From the NCBI GenBank assembly GCA_964612295.1, contig CAZTDY010000005.1:71036-135035 (forward strand): DNA of 64,000 nucleotides. The letters are read 5' to 3'. The DNA is from CAYQJL01 sp964612295. Lineage in GTDB: Bacteria; Eisenbacteria; RBG-16-71-46; CAIMUX01; WJJG01. The position numbers and the translations under genes were made by a program. The notes below the pieces were generated by a model. That model was not told the origin of the DNA. It did no database searches and worked only from the letters and a program-made list of their open reading frames with translations. Below are positions 43,437-51,719 of this stretch, one piece after another; position 1 is the first letter of the stretch, and each line of letters begins with the position of its first letter.

Positions 43437-44861
43437 ATGCGTGCACGCACTATCATGTCTCTGTTGGCCGTCCTAGCTCTCGCCATTCCGGCAGGAGCGG
43501 ATGTGCTGATCAACGAGATCGACTGCGACACCTCGGGAACCGATACACTCGAGTTCCTCGAGCTGTTCGGCGATCCGAACGCTCCCTTGGATGGAATGGT
43601 CCTGGTCCTGTACAACGGATCGGACGATGCATCCTACAACGACGCCTTCGACCTCGATGGCTTCACCCTTGATGGAGACGGCTTCTTCCACATCGGTAAT
43701 GTCGATGTGGTCCCGACGCCGGACATCATCATCCCCAGCAACGGTATCCAGAACGGTCCCGATGCGGCTGCTCTGTACTACGGTGACGGCGTGGACTTCC
43801 CGAATGACACGCCCCTCACGCTCGACAATCTGATCGACGCCGTGGTCTATGGCACCAGCGATGGTGACGATCCCGAGCTGCTCGTCCTGCTTCTCGCCGG
43901 CCCCCAGGTCGATGAGAACCTGAACGGCAACAAGGACTTCGAGTCCATCTTCCGTTGCCCCGACGGTGGCGGCGGCGCTCGCGTGACGACTGAATTCGCG
44001 GTTGGCGTCCCGACGCCTGGCGCGACCAACGATCCGAGCTGTGGCGGTGGTCCCGAGCCGACCGACTACAACCTCTGCGATCTGCTTGAGCTGGACGCCC
44101 TGGGTGTTCCGGTCCTCGTGGGTGAGTATGTTCACGTCATCGAGCCGCTCCTCGTCCTGCAGGATTACGGCACGATTGCCACCGGCCGCATCGACAACGC
44201 TGCGACCGACGGCACCTGCTGCATCTACCTCTTCGATTACAACCAGGATCTGCCCCTCTACGAGGGTGATGAGCTGGACGTGATCGGCGTGGTGGACTTC
44301 TACAACGGCAAGACCGAGATCTCGGCTCTGGAGATCACGCTCCTCTCGTCGGGCAATCCGCTTCCGACGCCTGAGCTGATCACCACCGAAGAGCTCGCGG
44401 TCAACGGTGAGGACTATGAGTCCTGCCTGATCCAGATCGACGATCTCGCGATCGTCGGCGGCGACTGGCCGCTCGAGGGCGACAGCGCCAACCTCGATGT
44501 TCAGGATGAGACGGCTGTCCCGACGGTCCTGCGCATCGACAGCGACACCGACATCGACGGCAGCCCCGCTCCCGTCGAGCCGTTCATCTGCACCGGGATC
44601 GCCGGCCAGTACGACTACAGCGAGCCTTACGATGAGGGCTACCAGATTCTGCCTCGCAAGCTCGAGGATATTGAGGGCTTCGTGCCCCCGCCGACGCAGG
44701 CTTGCTGCTTCGACGACGGAAGCTGCCTGGAGCTGACCGCCGAGGACTGCGAAATTGCTGGTGGAGTCGTTTACGACGACGAATTCTGCGATCCGAACCC
44801 TTGCCCGCCCACGCCGGCCGACAATTCGAGCTGGGGCGAGATCAAGAGCCTGTATCGCTAG
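43437..44861 (+). CDS. Secreted lamin-tail-like protein with six-Cys / WGxIKxxYR module (copy B)
   Basis: 474 residues with signal peptide (MSLLAVLALAIPAGA). The N-terminus resembles a lamin-tail domain (VLINEIDCDTSGTDTLEFLELFG, MVLVLYNGSDD), common in secreted bacterial nucleases and surface proteins. A second beta domain (about 205-390: EYVHVIEPLLVLQDYG, GDELDVIGVVDFYNGKTEI) looks like the OB-like region found between such domains. The last 52 residues (from 423) are the cysteine module: CC-x5-C, C-x12-CDPNPC, then SWGEIKSLYR at the extreme end. Very acidic and with a strong promoter, so probably abundant. No catalytic motif is seen. Confidence 0.82.
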   Translation: MRARTIMSLLAVLALAIPAGADVLINEIDCDTSGTDTLEFLELFGDPNAPLDGMVLVLYNGSDDASYNDAFDLDGFTLDGDGFFHIGNVDVVPTPDIIIPSNGIQNGPDAAALYYGDGVDFPNDTPLTLDNLIDAVVYGTSDGDDPELLVLLLAGPQVDENLNGNKDFESIFRCPDGGGGARVTTEFAVGVPTPGATNDPSCGGGPEPTDYNLCDLLELDALGVPVLVGEYVHVIEPLLVLQDYGTIATGRIDNAATDGTCCIYLFDYNQDLPLYEGDELDVIGVVDFYNGKTEISALEITLLSSGNPLPTPELITTEELAVNGEDYESCLIQIDDLAIVGGDWPLEGDSANLDVQDETAVPTVLRIDSDTDIDGSPAPVEPFICTGIAGQYDYSEPYDEGYQILPRKLEDIEGFVPPPTQACCFDDGSCLELTAEDCEIAGGVVYDDEFCDPNPCPPTPADNSSWGEIKSLYR

Positions 44862-44928
44862 GACTGGACAAAGGCACCTGCGGGCTGGTGGCGTAAGCTC
44901 ACTGACCAGAACGTAACGCCTGAGTTTG

Positions 44929-44972
44929 AAGAGAGGATGGCCCGCTTCCTTGCGGGCCGCCTCTCTTTTTTT
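44929..44972 (+). terminator. Strong rho-independent terminator
   Basis: Arms AAGAGAGG..GGCCCGC and GCGGGCC.CCTCTCTT with a six-base loop, followed by a run of seven to eight T. It ends the transcript of the lamin-tail gene. Confidence 0.93.
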
Positions 44973-44982
44973 GTAGGCGGGG

Positions 44983-45066
44983 GGAGGGGGAGATCCCAGC
45001 AGCTCTCGTCGCTCCGGGCTTCGCAAGGCTCAGAGTCGCTCCTCGAGCTCTGGGATCTCCCCCTCC
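44983..45066. repeat. 84-bp palindromic (REP/MITE-like) element
   Basis: Perfect 17-base arms GGAGGGGGAGATCCCAG (44983-44999) and CTGGGATCTCCCCCTCC (45050-45066). The stem continues inward with AGCTC / GAGCT after one bulged base. A partial direct copy of the right arm (CTGGATCTCCCCCCC) follows at about 45081-45095. It looks like a dispersed intergenic palindrome; only one full copy is in this window. Confidence 0.6.
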
Positions 45067-45263
45067 ATCCACAAAGCAAGCGTGTGCCCTCTGGATCTCC
45101 CCCCCATCCTCCCGCCGACCGCAACCTCCCGACCTGCTCCCCACGTATCGTCAGATATGCCAGGCGCCACTCGGGCACCTTGACCCGGACGCGGGAGCGT
45201 GCCTATGCTGCGTGGTGACATGGGGCGAAGCTGTGCCCGTGAGAGACGGGCAGGGAGGTCCTG

Positions 45264-45785
45264 ATGAACTTCACGGATGCGATCAAGAAGGGCTTCGAGC
45301 TGGTCAAGCTGAACCGCGAGGCCTACCGGGAGATCGCCGGCAATCCCGAGGCGTTCACGCCGGCCATCCTCATTGCGGCAGTGGCCGGCCTCGCCAATTG
45401 GCTCAGCCCACCGTTCAATCTCCTCGGCTTCATTCTGTATCCCATCTTCGAAGTGATTGCCCTGGCTTTCGTGACGGCCGTGATCCACTTCGTGGTCATC
45501 CTCCTAGGGGGTCGAAGCGACTACATGACCCTGTTCCGGGTTCTGGGGATTGCCTGGATCATCCGCTGGGCGCAGGTGATCCCGGCGCTCGGCTGGGTGG
45601 TCGGCATGGTCTGGGGGCTGGTGATGTCGGTCGTGGCCGTTGAGGAGCTGGTCGGGTTCGATCGAATGAAGTCGATCGTCACCGTGATCCTTCCCTTTGC
45701 CGCCGTCATCGTCTTGGGGCTCATCTTCTCGGTCATCTTTGGGGTGGCCATGCTGGGCTTCATGGGCTTCTCGGGCATGTGGTAG
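45264..45785 (+). CDS. Yip1-family membrane protein
   Basis: 173 residues with five predicted membrane spans (FTPAILIAAVAGLANWL, LGFILYPIFEVIALAF, AVIHFVVILLGG, GWVVGMVWGLVMSVVAV, LPFAAVIVLGLIFSVIFGVAML). The pattern of LGGR, Y-x-x-L-F-R-V and IAWIIRW fits the bacterial Yip1/YIPF domain; its function in bacteria is unknown. Shine-Dalgarno GGGAGGT. The ychF start is 13 bases downstream, so the two are co-transcribed. Confidence 0.8.
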   Translation: MNFTDAIKKGFELVKLNREAYREIAGNPEAFTPAILIAAVAGLANWLSPPFNLLGFILYPIFEVIALAFVTAVIHFVVILLGGRSDYMTLFRVLGIAWIIRWAQVIPALGWVVGMVWGLVMSVVAVEELVGFDRMKSIVTVILPFAAVIVLGLIFSVIFGVAMLGFMGFSGMW

Positions 45786-45797
45786 GGCAGGCAATCC

Positions 45798-46883
45798 ATG
45801 GCGCTCAAGCTGGGAATCATCGGCATGCCCAACGTGGGCAAGTCCACGCTGCTGAACGCCCTCACGCACGCCCATGCGGAAGCCTCGAACTACCCGTTCT
45901 GCACCATCGAGAAGAACGTGGGCGTGGTGACCGTCGCCGATCCCAACTTAGAGAAGCTCGCCGGCGTGCTCGAACCGAAGGAGACGATTCCAGCCCACAT
46001 CGAATTCGTGGATATCGCCGGGCTGGTGCGCGGGGCCAGCAAGGGGGAGGGCCTGGGGAACAAGTTCCTCGGGCACATCCGGGATGTCGATGCCGTCGCG
46101 CACGTGTTGCGCTGCTTCACGGATGAGAATGTGGCGCACATCGACGGTCGCGTGGATCCCATCGCCGATTTCGAGATCGTGGAGACCGAGCTTCTGCTGG
46201 CGGATCTCGAGGCCCTGGAGCGACTCAAGGACCGCACCGAAAAGCAGGGCAAGAGTGATCCGAAGGGGATCAAAGAGGATCTCGACCGCATCGAGAGCCT
46301 CATGGAGCGGGTCAAAGAGGGCGTGCCCCTGCGCCGCCTCGAGCTGGGCGAAGAAGAGCAACACTGGGCACGCGAGTACGGTCTCCTGTCGGCCAAACCG
46401 GTCATGACCGTCGCGAACGTGGATGAGGACGACCTGACCGGAGGGGGATGGGTCGGCCGCCTTCGGGAGTCGTTGGGATCAGAGGTGGCCGTACTGCCGG
46501 TGCCGGTTCGGATCGAGGAAGAACTGGCCGCACTGTCGCCGGAGGAGCGCCAGACCTTCATCGAGGAGCTGGGACTGGAGGGCAGCGGTCTGGACCGCGT
46601 CGTGTCTGAGGGCCGCAAGCTCCTAGGTCTGATCACCTTCTATACGATCGCCAACGAGAAGCTCCAGGCCTGGTTGATTCCCCAAGGGATGACCGCGCCG
46701 CGCGCCGCGGGACGCATCCACACCGACATGGAGAAAGGCTTCATTCGTTTGGAGGCCATGTCGGTCGCGGACCTGCTCGAGCATGGCGGCCGGGCGGCCC
46801 TCCAGAAACTGGGCAAGGTGCGCGTCGAGGGGCGCGACTACCTCATCCAGGAAGGGGACGTCTGCCAGGTTCTCTTCAACTGA
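45798..46883 (+). CDS. ychF: Obg-like ATPase YchF
   Basis: 361 residues, the normal size. Ribosome-associated P-loop NTPase that prefers ATP: G1 GMPNVGKST, switch region YPFCTIEKNVGVV, G3 DIAGLVRGASKGEG, and the G4 counterpart NVDE (in ANVDEDDL) that explains ATP use. A coiled-coil insert and a C-terminal TGS domain (LITFYTIANEKLQAWLIPQGMTAPRAAGRIHTDMEKGFIRLEA described from about 275) close the protein with FLIQEGDVC-like DYLIQEGDV. It takes part in translation and oxidative-stress control. Confidence 0.96.
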   Translation: MALKLGIIGMPNVGKSTLLNALTHAHAEASNYPFCTIEKNVGVVTVADPNLEKLAGVLEPKETIPAHIEFVDIAGLVRGASKGEGLGNKFLGHIRDVDAVAHVLRCFTDENVAHIDGRVDPIADFEIVETELLLADLEALERLKDRTEKQGKSDPKGIKEDLDRIESLMERVKEGVPLRRLELGEEEQHWAREYGLLSAKPVMTVANVDEDDLTGGGWVGRLRESLGSEVAVLPVPVRIEEELAALSPEERQTFIEELGLEGSGLDRVVSEGRKLLGLITFYTIANEKLQAWLIPQGMTAPRAAGRIHTDMEKGFIRLEAMSVADLLEHGGRAALQKLGKVRVEGRDYLIQEGDVCQVLFN

Positions 46884-46967
46884 CCCCGTTGGTGGCCGGT
46901 GGACCGTCAGAAAGCCCCGGCTTCTGAAAGCTCCCCCGCATGTCGATACCTCCATCAGGAGGTCGTC

Positions 46968-47588
46968 ATGCCTGCGGATCGACAACCGCATTCCGCGAAG
47001 AATCAGCCGCTCACCCTGGGACTCTTGGTCCTGGGGATCGCGGAAGTCCCCGCTCCCGAAGACTCCATCGTCTGGTCTCTCCTGGATCAATCCGTCCGGC
47101 AGCTGAGTCAGCGGTGCCCCAGGCCGGGACTGCTGATCGAGCCATTGAAGCTCCGCTCACTTTCACAGCACGTGGTCGGGCTTGCCGCCCAGTCCCATCG
47201 GGTGATCATCCTCGATGGACAGGAGGGGGGGACGGCCGGGAATCGGTGTTGGGCGCGCCAGCGACTGACCTCGCCCACGGTGCCGGGGGAATCGGCCCGG
47301 CTGACGACGGTGGAGCCCCTCATCACCCCGACCGGGGAGGAGATCACGGAAGAACCAACCGAGGACGATCCAGGCCTCCCGAGCTGGTTCGCACACGCGA
47401 TCCCTCCGGGGGGTGTGGACCGGGTCACGTTGGACCTGCCGGCCCGCGGCGGCCTGGCTTGGGTCCTGCCTCAGATCGGGATCTGGTTCCCGGAGACGGT
47501 GCAACGCCTCTCGGACCTCCTGTGGGAGATCGGTCAGGAGACCGTGGATCCGGGCGCTTCGGGGCGCGGCCCCGGAGCCGTGGCCTGA
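46968..47588 (+). CDS. Unknown protein, distant hydrogenase-maturation-peptidase resemblance
   Basis: 206 residues; the ATG has an excellent Shine-Dalgarno (AGGAGGT, spacing 5). The first half follows the pattern of HybD/HycI-type nickel peptidases: a first strand LLVLGIAEVPAPEDSIVWSLL (family: VLGIGN-x-L-x-x-DDG) and a second RVIILDGQEGGTAG (family: D-x-x-x-x-G). The exact GN motif and third ligand are not clear, so the resemblance may be structural chance. It is of interest because a hydrogenase remnant lies 15 kb away. The second half is not recognisable. It overlaps the convergent MscS gene by 55 bases. Other frames here are shadows. Confidence 0.5.
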   Translation: MPADRQPHSAKNQPLTLGLLVLGIAEVPAPEDSIVWSLLDQSVRQLSQRCPRPGLLIEPLKLRSLSQHVVGLAAQSHRVIILDGQEGGTAGNRCWARQRLTSPTVPGESARLTTVEPLITPTGEEITEEPTEDDPGLPSWFAHAIPPGGVDRVTLDLPARGGLAWVLPQIGIWFPETVQRLSDLLWEIGQETVDPGASGRGPGAVA

Positions 47589-48706
47589 TCCTCGCCACCC
47601 TGCTCATACCTCAAGCTGAGGGTCTCATCCTTGCCGAAGTAGACCGACTGACTCGGGAAGGCCATCTCCAGGCCGCGCTCTTCCAGGATCTCCATGATCC
47701 TCAACATGACCTCTTGCTGGATGCGGCTGTGATCCACATAGCCGGTCGCCCCGGTGAATCCTCTGATGAGCAGATCGAGGGAGCTGTCCCCGAAGTTTCT
47801 GAAGCGCACCAGAATGCCGTCTTCGAGAATCCCCTCCTGATCGCGGAGCATCTGCTCGAGCACCTCGAGTAGATCGCGCATCTGCCCTGCGGTCGTATCA
47901 TAGGTGATCCCTACGGCGAGGCTCATCCGCCGAGCAGGCATGGCCTGGTGATTGTCGACGATGAGATTGGCCATCTCGCGGTTGGGAACCGTGACCAGCG
48001 TCTTGGGGAAGGTGCGGATCCGGGTGGATCGGAAGCCGATCTCTTCGATCACGCCCTCGAAATCGCTGCCTTTGACCCAATCGCCCACCTGGAACGGTCG
48101 ATCCAGCAGGATCATGATCGATCCAAAGAGATTCGCGACCGTGTCCTGGGCCGCCAGGGCCAAGGCCAGCCCCCCGATTCCCAACCCGGCGATGATGCCG
48201 GTCACCGAATAGCCGAGGTTCTGAATGGCGACGACCACGGCCACCACGGCGAAGAAGACCTTGAGCGCCTTGCGAAAGAGGGGGATCAGAGCGTCGTCCA
48301 AGGTGCTCTCGGTGTGTGCGGCCCTTCGGGTGAAGAAGCCTCCTAGCGTATCGATCACCCGGAAGATCATCCAGGTGACGACCACCGTGATCGCGACGGA
48401 GAACAGCGCTCCCCCAAACCGGCGCAGATCGACCGGCTCGGTCGGGAGGGCGAGGATCCCGAGAGCGAGTCCCACAGCGACCAGAACGATGGCGGCCTCG
48501 ATCGGCTTGCGGAGGGCATCGACCAAGAGATCGTCGATATCGGTCTCACTCTTCTCGGTCAGCTTGGCCAGGCGGTGCAGGACGAAGTTGCTCATGAAGC
48601 GGCGGAGGATCAGCCCCGCCAGGATGATGAGAAAGGCCAAGATCATATTAGCCAAAGTCATGCCAAAGTAGACCGTGGTTGTGAGGTAGTCCCAGATTCC
48701 GACCAT
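47534..48706 (-). CDS. MscS-family mechanosensitive channel
   Basis: About 390 residues from the ATG at 48706, six bases after GGGGAGG (the ATG at 48712 abuts it). Three to five N-terminal membrane spans, then the pore-lining helix GIIAGLGIGGLALALAAQDTVANLFGS and the MscS beta domain (FQVGDWVKGSDFEGVIEEIGFRSTRIRTFPKTLVTVPN), followed by the alpha/beta C-terminal vestibule. It opens under membrane tension to release osmolytes. Divergent from the ATP synthase operon. Confidence 0.93.
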   Translation of the reverse strand: MVGIWDYLTTTVYFGMTLANMILAFLIILAGLILRRFMSNFVLHRLAKLTEKSETDIDDLLVDALRKPIEAAIVLVAVGLALGILALPTEPVDLRRFGGALFSVAITVVVTWMIFRVIDTLGGFFTRRAAHTESTLDDALIPLFRKALKVFFAVVAVVVAIQNLGYSVTGIIAGLGIGGLALALAAQDTVANLFGSIMILLDRPFQVGDWVKGSDFEGVIEEIGFRSTRIRTFPKTLVTVPNREMANLIVDNHQAMPARRMSLAVGITYDTTAGQMRDLLEVLEQMLRDQEGILEDGILVRFRNFGDSSLDLLIRGFTGATGYVDHSRIQQEVMLRIMEILEERGLEMAFPSQSVYFGKDETLSLRYEQGGEDQATAPGPRPEAPGSTVS

Positions 48707-48863
48707 GCTCATCCTCCCCGATTTCTGCCCATTTTAGGGTCCCCAAGGTAGCCAGCCCGGGTGCCGTTGTCCACGAGAAAGCCCCGGGGAGGGGCCCGGC
48801 GGCATCGGGCGGGCAGATCGGTCCATCCGGCAAAAAACGAGGAACTTGGGAGAATGAGGACTG

Positions 48864-48891
48864 TTGACCCTATCTAGTATTTTGCTAGAGT
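48864..48891 (+). promoter_or_regulatory. Promoter of the ATP synthase operon
   Basis: TTGACC, a 16-base spacer and TAGAGT, inside an AT-rich patch that includes a CTAG-N7-CTAG dyad. It lies 44 bases before the first start codon of the operon and upstream of no other gene on this strand. Confidence 0.5.
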
Positions 48892-48934
48892 ACCCAATTC
48901 GGACAGTCGTGCCGTGGTCAGAGGGGGGGTGCCG

Positions 48935-49174
48935 ATGTCCGGTTCCAAGGATTCGAAGTATCGCTCTGCACGAGTGGTATCACAGCTTGGATTAATCCCC
49001 CTTATATTGGCCGTTTCGCCCTTGGTGGGTTTCGGCATGGGGTACCTGCTGGACCAGTGGCTCGGCACCGGGCAGGTTCTGCGATTGGTCTTCTTAGGGC
49101 TCGGGTTCATCGCCGGGGTCCGAGAGATGATTCGTCTCTTGAGGAGAGCTCAGAAGGATGTCGATCGGCTTTGA
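48935..49174 (+). CDS. atpZ: AtpZ/AtpI-type F-ATPase assembly membrane protein
   Basis: 79 residues from the ATG at 48935 with AGGGGGG upstream. Two membrane helices with the ATPase-gene1 family pattern: GFGMGYLLDQWLGTG and LVFLGLGFIAGVREMIRLLRR. These proteins help assemble the c-ring or load Mg2+; not part of the finished enzyme. First gene of the atp operon. Confidence 0.82.
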   Translation: MSGSKDSKYRSARVVSQLGLIPLILAVSPLVGFGMGYLLDQWLGTGQVLRLVFLGLGFIAGVREMIRLLRRAQKDVDRL

Positions 49175-49228
49175 GGCGGGCTCCGCAACCTGCGCCGGGC
49201 TCAGGCGCGTGAATTCAGGGACAAGACG

Positions 49229-49717
49229 ATGAACCAAGCTGCGGCCCCGGAGTTCGGGGTGCGCTCTCCATCGGAGCCGGTGAAGCTTTTCTCGGGACCG
49301 CGGTCGGAGACCATCCGCCGCATCCTGATCACCACCGCGTGGCTTGGCGCGCTGGTGGCGCTCGTCGCCTGGGTTTACTTCGGGTGGCCCTGGGCGCTGG
49401 GCTTTGCGGGCGGGACCTTGATCGGCATGGCCAATATCTTCTTCCTCTCCCTCCTGTCCCAGATGATCCTGACGACCGGCGAACGGAACAAGGGCGCGAT
49501 CGCGGCAGTGGTGGCGCTCAAGATCCTTGTTGTATACGGAGGCCTGGCGGCCCTCCTGCTCTGGCACCTGCCGTCCGCCCTATCGGTGGTGGCCGGGTTT
49601 TCCGTGGTGCTGTTGGTGATCGTCCTCAAGGCCGCAGGGCGGGCCATGTTGGACGCGGGCCTCTTCGGGCGAGGAGCAACCTCTGATCACACGGGGGAAG
49701 AGAATGGGCAGTCCTAA
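49229..49717 (+). CDS. atpI: ATP synthase I (AtpI-like) membrane protein
   Basis: 162 residues with four membrane helices (ILITTAWLGALVALVAWVYFG, ALGFAGGTLIGMANIFFLSLLS, AIAAVVALKILVVYGGLAALLLW, LSVVAGFSVVLLVIVLKAAG). Placed between atpZ and atpB as in other bacteria; the family assists c-ring assembly. The N-terminal 30 residues are polar. It overlaps atpB by 14 bases. The sequence is divergent, so the name rests partly on position. Confidence 0.72.
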   Translation: MNQAAAPEFGVRSPSEPVKLFSGPRSETIRRILITTAWLGALVALVAWVYFGWPWALGFAGGTLIGMANIFFLSLLSQMILTTGERNKGAIAAVVALKILVVYGGLAALLLWHLPSALSVVAGFSVVLLVIVLKAAGRAMLDAGLFGRGATSDHTGEENGQS

Positions 49718-50753
49718 GGTGGCGGTGGCCTCGATGTCCCGGGGCATTCTCTGGAGTATCCTCTGTCTGGCCCTCTCGCTGGGGTTTGCCGGGGGAGCAT
49801 TCGCCTCTGATGATCACGATGCCCACGGCGTGACCGCTGCACACGACGAGCATGGCGAGCACGAGGCCCACGGCGCAACCGCTGCACACGACGAGCACGA
49901 TGCCCACGATGAACACGGCGAACACGAGGCGCACCCCGAGTTACCCAACTTCGTGCATCTCATCTACAAACAAGTCGCGAAGGAGGGGGCGCCCCCCGAA
50001 TGGGCCAAGATCATGCTTCGCTTCCAGGATGTCATCTTTGCGATCCTGGTCGCGATCATCATTGTCGTCATCGTCAGGCTGGGCACGCGCCACATGAAGA
50101 TGATTCCCGGCCCGCTCCAGAACGTGGTCGAATTCTTCGTCGACGGTTTCCGCAGCTTCATTCTGGGCATCCTGGGTCCCGGCGGGGAGCAGTACGTACC
50201 TTTCCTCGGCTCGCTGTTCCTCTACATCTGGTTCATGAACTTGTTCGGCCTCGTGCCGCTGATGCGTTCGCCGACCTCCGCGCTCAACACGACCGGCGCA
50301 CTGGCGGTGAGCGTCTTCCTATATGTGCAGTACACGGGACTGCGCCGTTTGGGCCCGGTGAAGTTCTTCCTTCACCTGGCGGGCGATCCGAAGGATGTCG
50401 TCGGCTGGTGCCTCGTCCCGCTCATGCTGCCCTTGCACATCATCGGGGAGTTCGCCAAGCCGGTCAGCCTCTCGCTGCGACTCTTCGGGAACATCCTTGG
50501 CGAGGATGTGCTGATCGGGGTCTTTGCCGGGATGGGCGTCGCGCTCTTGGCCTTCGCCAAGCTCCCGATCGGGATTCCGCTGCACCTGCCCTTCATCATG
50601 CTGGCGCTCCTGATGAGCACCGTTCAAGCGCTCGTGTTCACCCTGCTGAGCACGACCTACATCATGCAGGTGCTGCCCCACGATGAGCATGACGAGGATG
50701 AGGCGCCGGCGGACGAGGGCCCCGTGGCCTCCGCCGCGCAGGGCGCACACTAG
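49704..50753 (+). CDS. atpB: ATP synthase F0 subunit a with His-rich N-terminal segment
   Basis: 349 residues, longer than the usual ~250-270. Residues 14-35 look like a cleavable signal peptide (LWSILCLALSLGFAGGAFA). Residues 36-77 are a His/Asp/Glu repeat (12 His in 42 residues), followed by the a-subunit with five helices: the essential Arg is in PVSLSLRLFGNILGED and the last helix is ALVFTLLSTTYI. It forms the proton half-channels. The C-terminus is again His/Asp/Glu-rich (LPHDEHDEDE). Shine-Dalgarno GGGGAAGAG. Confidence 0.94.
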   Translation: MGSPKVAVASMSRGILWSILCLALSLGFAGGAFASDDHDAHGVTAAHDEHGEHEAHGATAAHDEHDAHDEHGEHEAHPELPNFVHLIYKQVAKEGAPPEWAKIMLRFQDVIFAILVAIIIVVIVRLGTRHMKMIPGPLQNVVEFFVDGFRSFILGILGPGGEQYVPFLGSLFLYIWFMNLFGLVPLMRSPTSALNTTGALAVSVFLYVQYTGLRRLGPVKFFLHLAGDPKDVVGWCLVPLMLPLHIIGEFAKPVSLSLRLFGNILGEDVLIGVFAGMGVALLAFAKLPIGIPLHLPFIMLALLMSTVQALVFTLLSTTYIMQVLPHDEHDEDEAPADEGPVASAAQGAH

Positions 50754-50829
50754 AGGTTTTTGGAGACCCTCCGCCAACGGGCGCGGGTCATCAGTCAATC
50801 GACAGAGGTGAAGAAGAGGAGGATGTAGG

Positions 50830-51060
50830 ATGGATGCTGGGACTGCCCTAGGATTTGCCCTTCCGGTGGGTCTGGGACTCGCGGCCGTGGGGTCTGGTTT
50901 GGGTCTCGGTCGCGCGGTGGGGGGCGCCATGGAAGCCATGGGGCGTCAACCCGAAGCGGCGGGCAAGATTCAGACGGCGATGATCATCGGCGCGGCCTTC
51001 ATTGAGGCCCTGACGATCTACGCCTTCGTTAGCATCTTCGTGCTCTCCGGGAAAATGTAG
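50830..51060 (+). CDS. atpE: ATP synthase F0 subunit c
   Basis: 76 residues forming the two-helix hairpin of the rotor ring: a Gly-rich first helix (GLGLAAVGSGLGLG), polar loop GRQPEAAGK, and the second helix with the ion-binding Glu59 in AAFIEALTIYAFV. The Gln and Ser-Thr that mark sodium-binding rings are absent (Leu and Ala-Leu instead), so protons are the likely ion. Shine-Dalgarno GAGGAGGA. Confidence 0.96.
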   Translation: MDAGTALGFALPVGLGLAAVGSGLGLGRAVGGAMEAMGRQPEAAGKIQTAMIIGAAFIEALTIYAFVSIFVLSGKM

Positions 51061-51151
51061 TTGGCCCGCAAGCCTTAGGCTACATGGGGCCGGCTGTTGG
51101 CGCTCTGAGCGGCAGGTGTGCCGCGAGCGCCGGTGAGCAAGGAGTGAAGCT

Positions 51152-51646
51152 GTGCAATTGATTGATCTAAGTGTCCTGATCACCCACGTCATCGCATTCG
51201 TGATCGTGCTCTGGATCCTGCGCCGCTTTGCCTGGGGACCCGTACTCGGCTTCCTCGAGGCGCGCCGCGAAAAGATCGCCGCTGAATTCAGCGAGATCGA
51301 TCATCAGCGCGCAGAGGTGGCGACGCTGAAGGCGGAGTACGAGGATCACCTGCGCAACATCGAATCGGAAGCGCGCGCGCGCGTTCAGGAGGCGGTGGCC
51401 GAAGGCAATGCCGCCGCGGACCGCATCAAGGAACGCGCCCAGGAGGAGCGGCAGCAGCGACTCGCTCGCGCGGAGGAGGAGGTCAAGCTTCTCGAGGAAG
51501 CTTCGGCCGAAAACCTGCGCAGGAACACGGTCGATCTGGCGCTTCGAGCGGCGGAGAAGGCGGTGCAGGAGCGGCTCGACGATGAGAAACATCGCGAGAT
51601 GATGACGCGGTTCCTCGACGATCTTGAACGCGCCGAGGGACAGTAG
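51152..51646 (+). CDS. atpF: ATP synthase F0 subunit b
   Basis: 164 residues: one N-terminal membrane helix (LSVLITHVIAFVIVLWILRRFAW), then a long charged coiled coil that forms the stator stalk (EARREKIAAEFSEIDHQRAEV onward). The start is a GTG with AAGGAG 7-8 bases upstream. Membrane-bound, in operon order between c and delta. Confidence 0.93.
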   Translation: MQLIDLSVLITHVIAFVIVLWILRRFAWGPVLGFLEARREKIAAEFSEIDHQRAEVATLKAEYEDHLRNIESEARARVQEAVAEGNAAADRIKERAQEERQQRLARAEEEVKLLEEASAENLRRNTVDLALRAAEKAVQERLDDEKHREMMTRFLDDLERAEGQ

Positions 51647-51719
51647 GGGGTGAGGTCGAAGCAAGCAGGTCCGCATCCGCCCTGAAGGGGCAGGAGCGGA
51701 CCTAGCACGAGGCAGAGCC

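Noticed and set aside
43473..45026. 517-codon minus-strand open frame opposite the lamin-tail gene
   Set aside because: It crosses a strong terminator and has no start signal; the plus gene has promoter, signal peptide and conserved tail.
46940..47872. Plus-strand open frame spanning into the MscS gene
   Set aside because: Frame-shifted shadow; no ribosome site, and it runs 280 bases into a certain minus-strand gene.
50830..51060. Sodium-type c-ring
   Set aside because: The Gln and Ser-Thr sodium ligands are replaced by Leu and Ala-Leu around Glu59; proton coupling is more likely.
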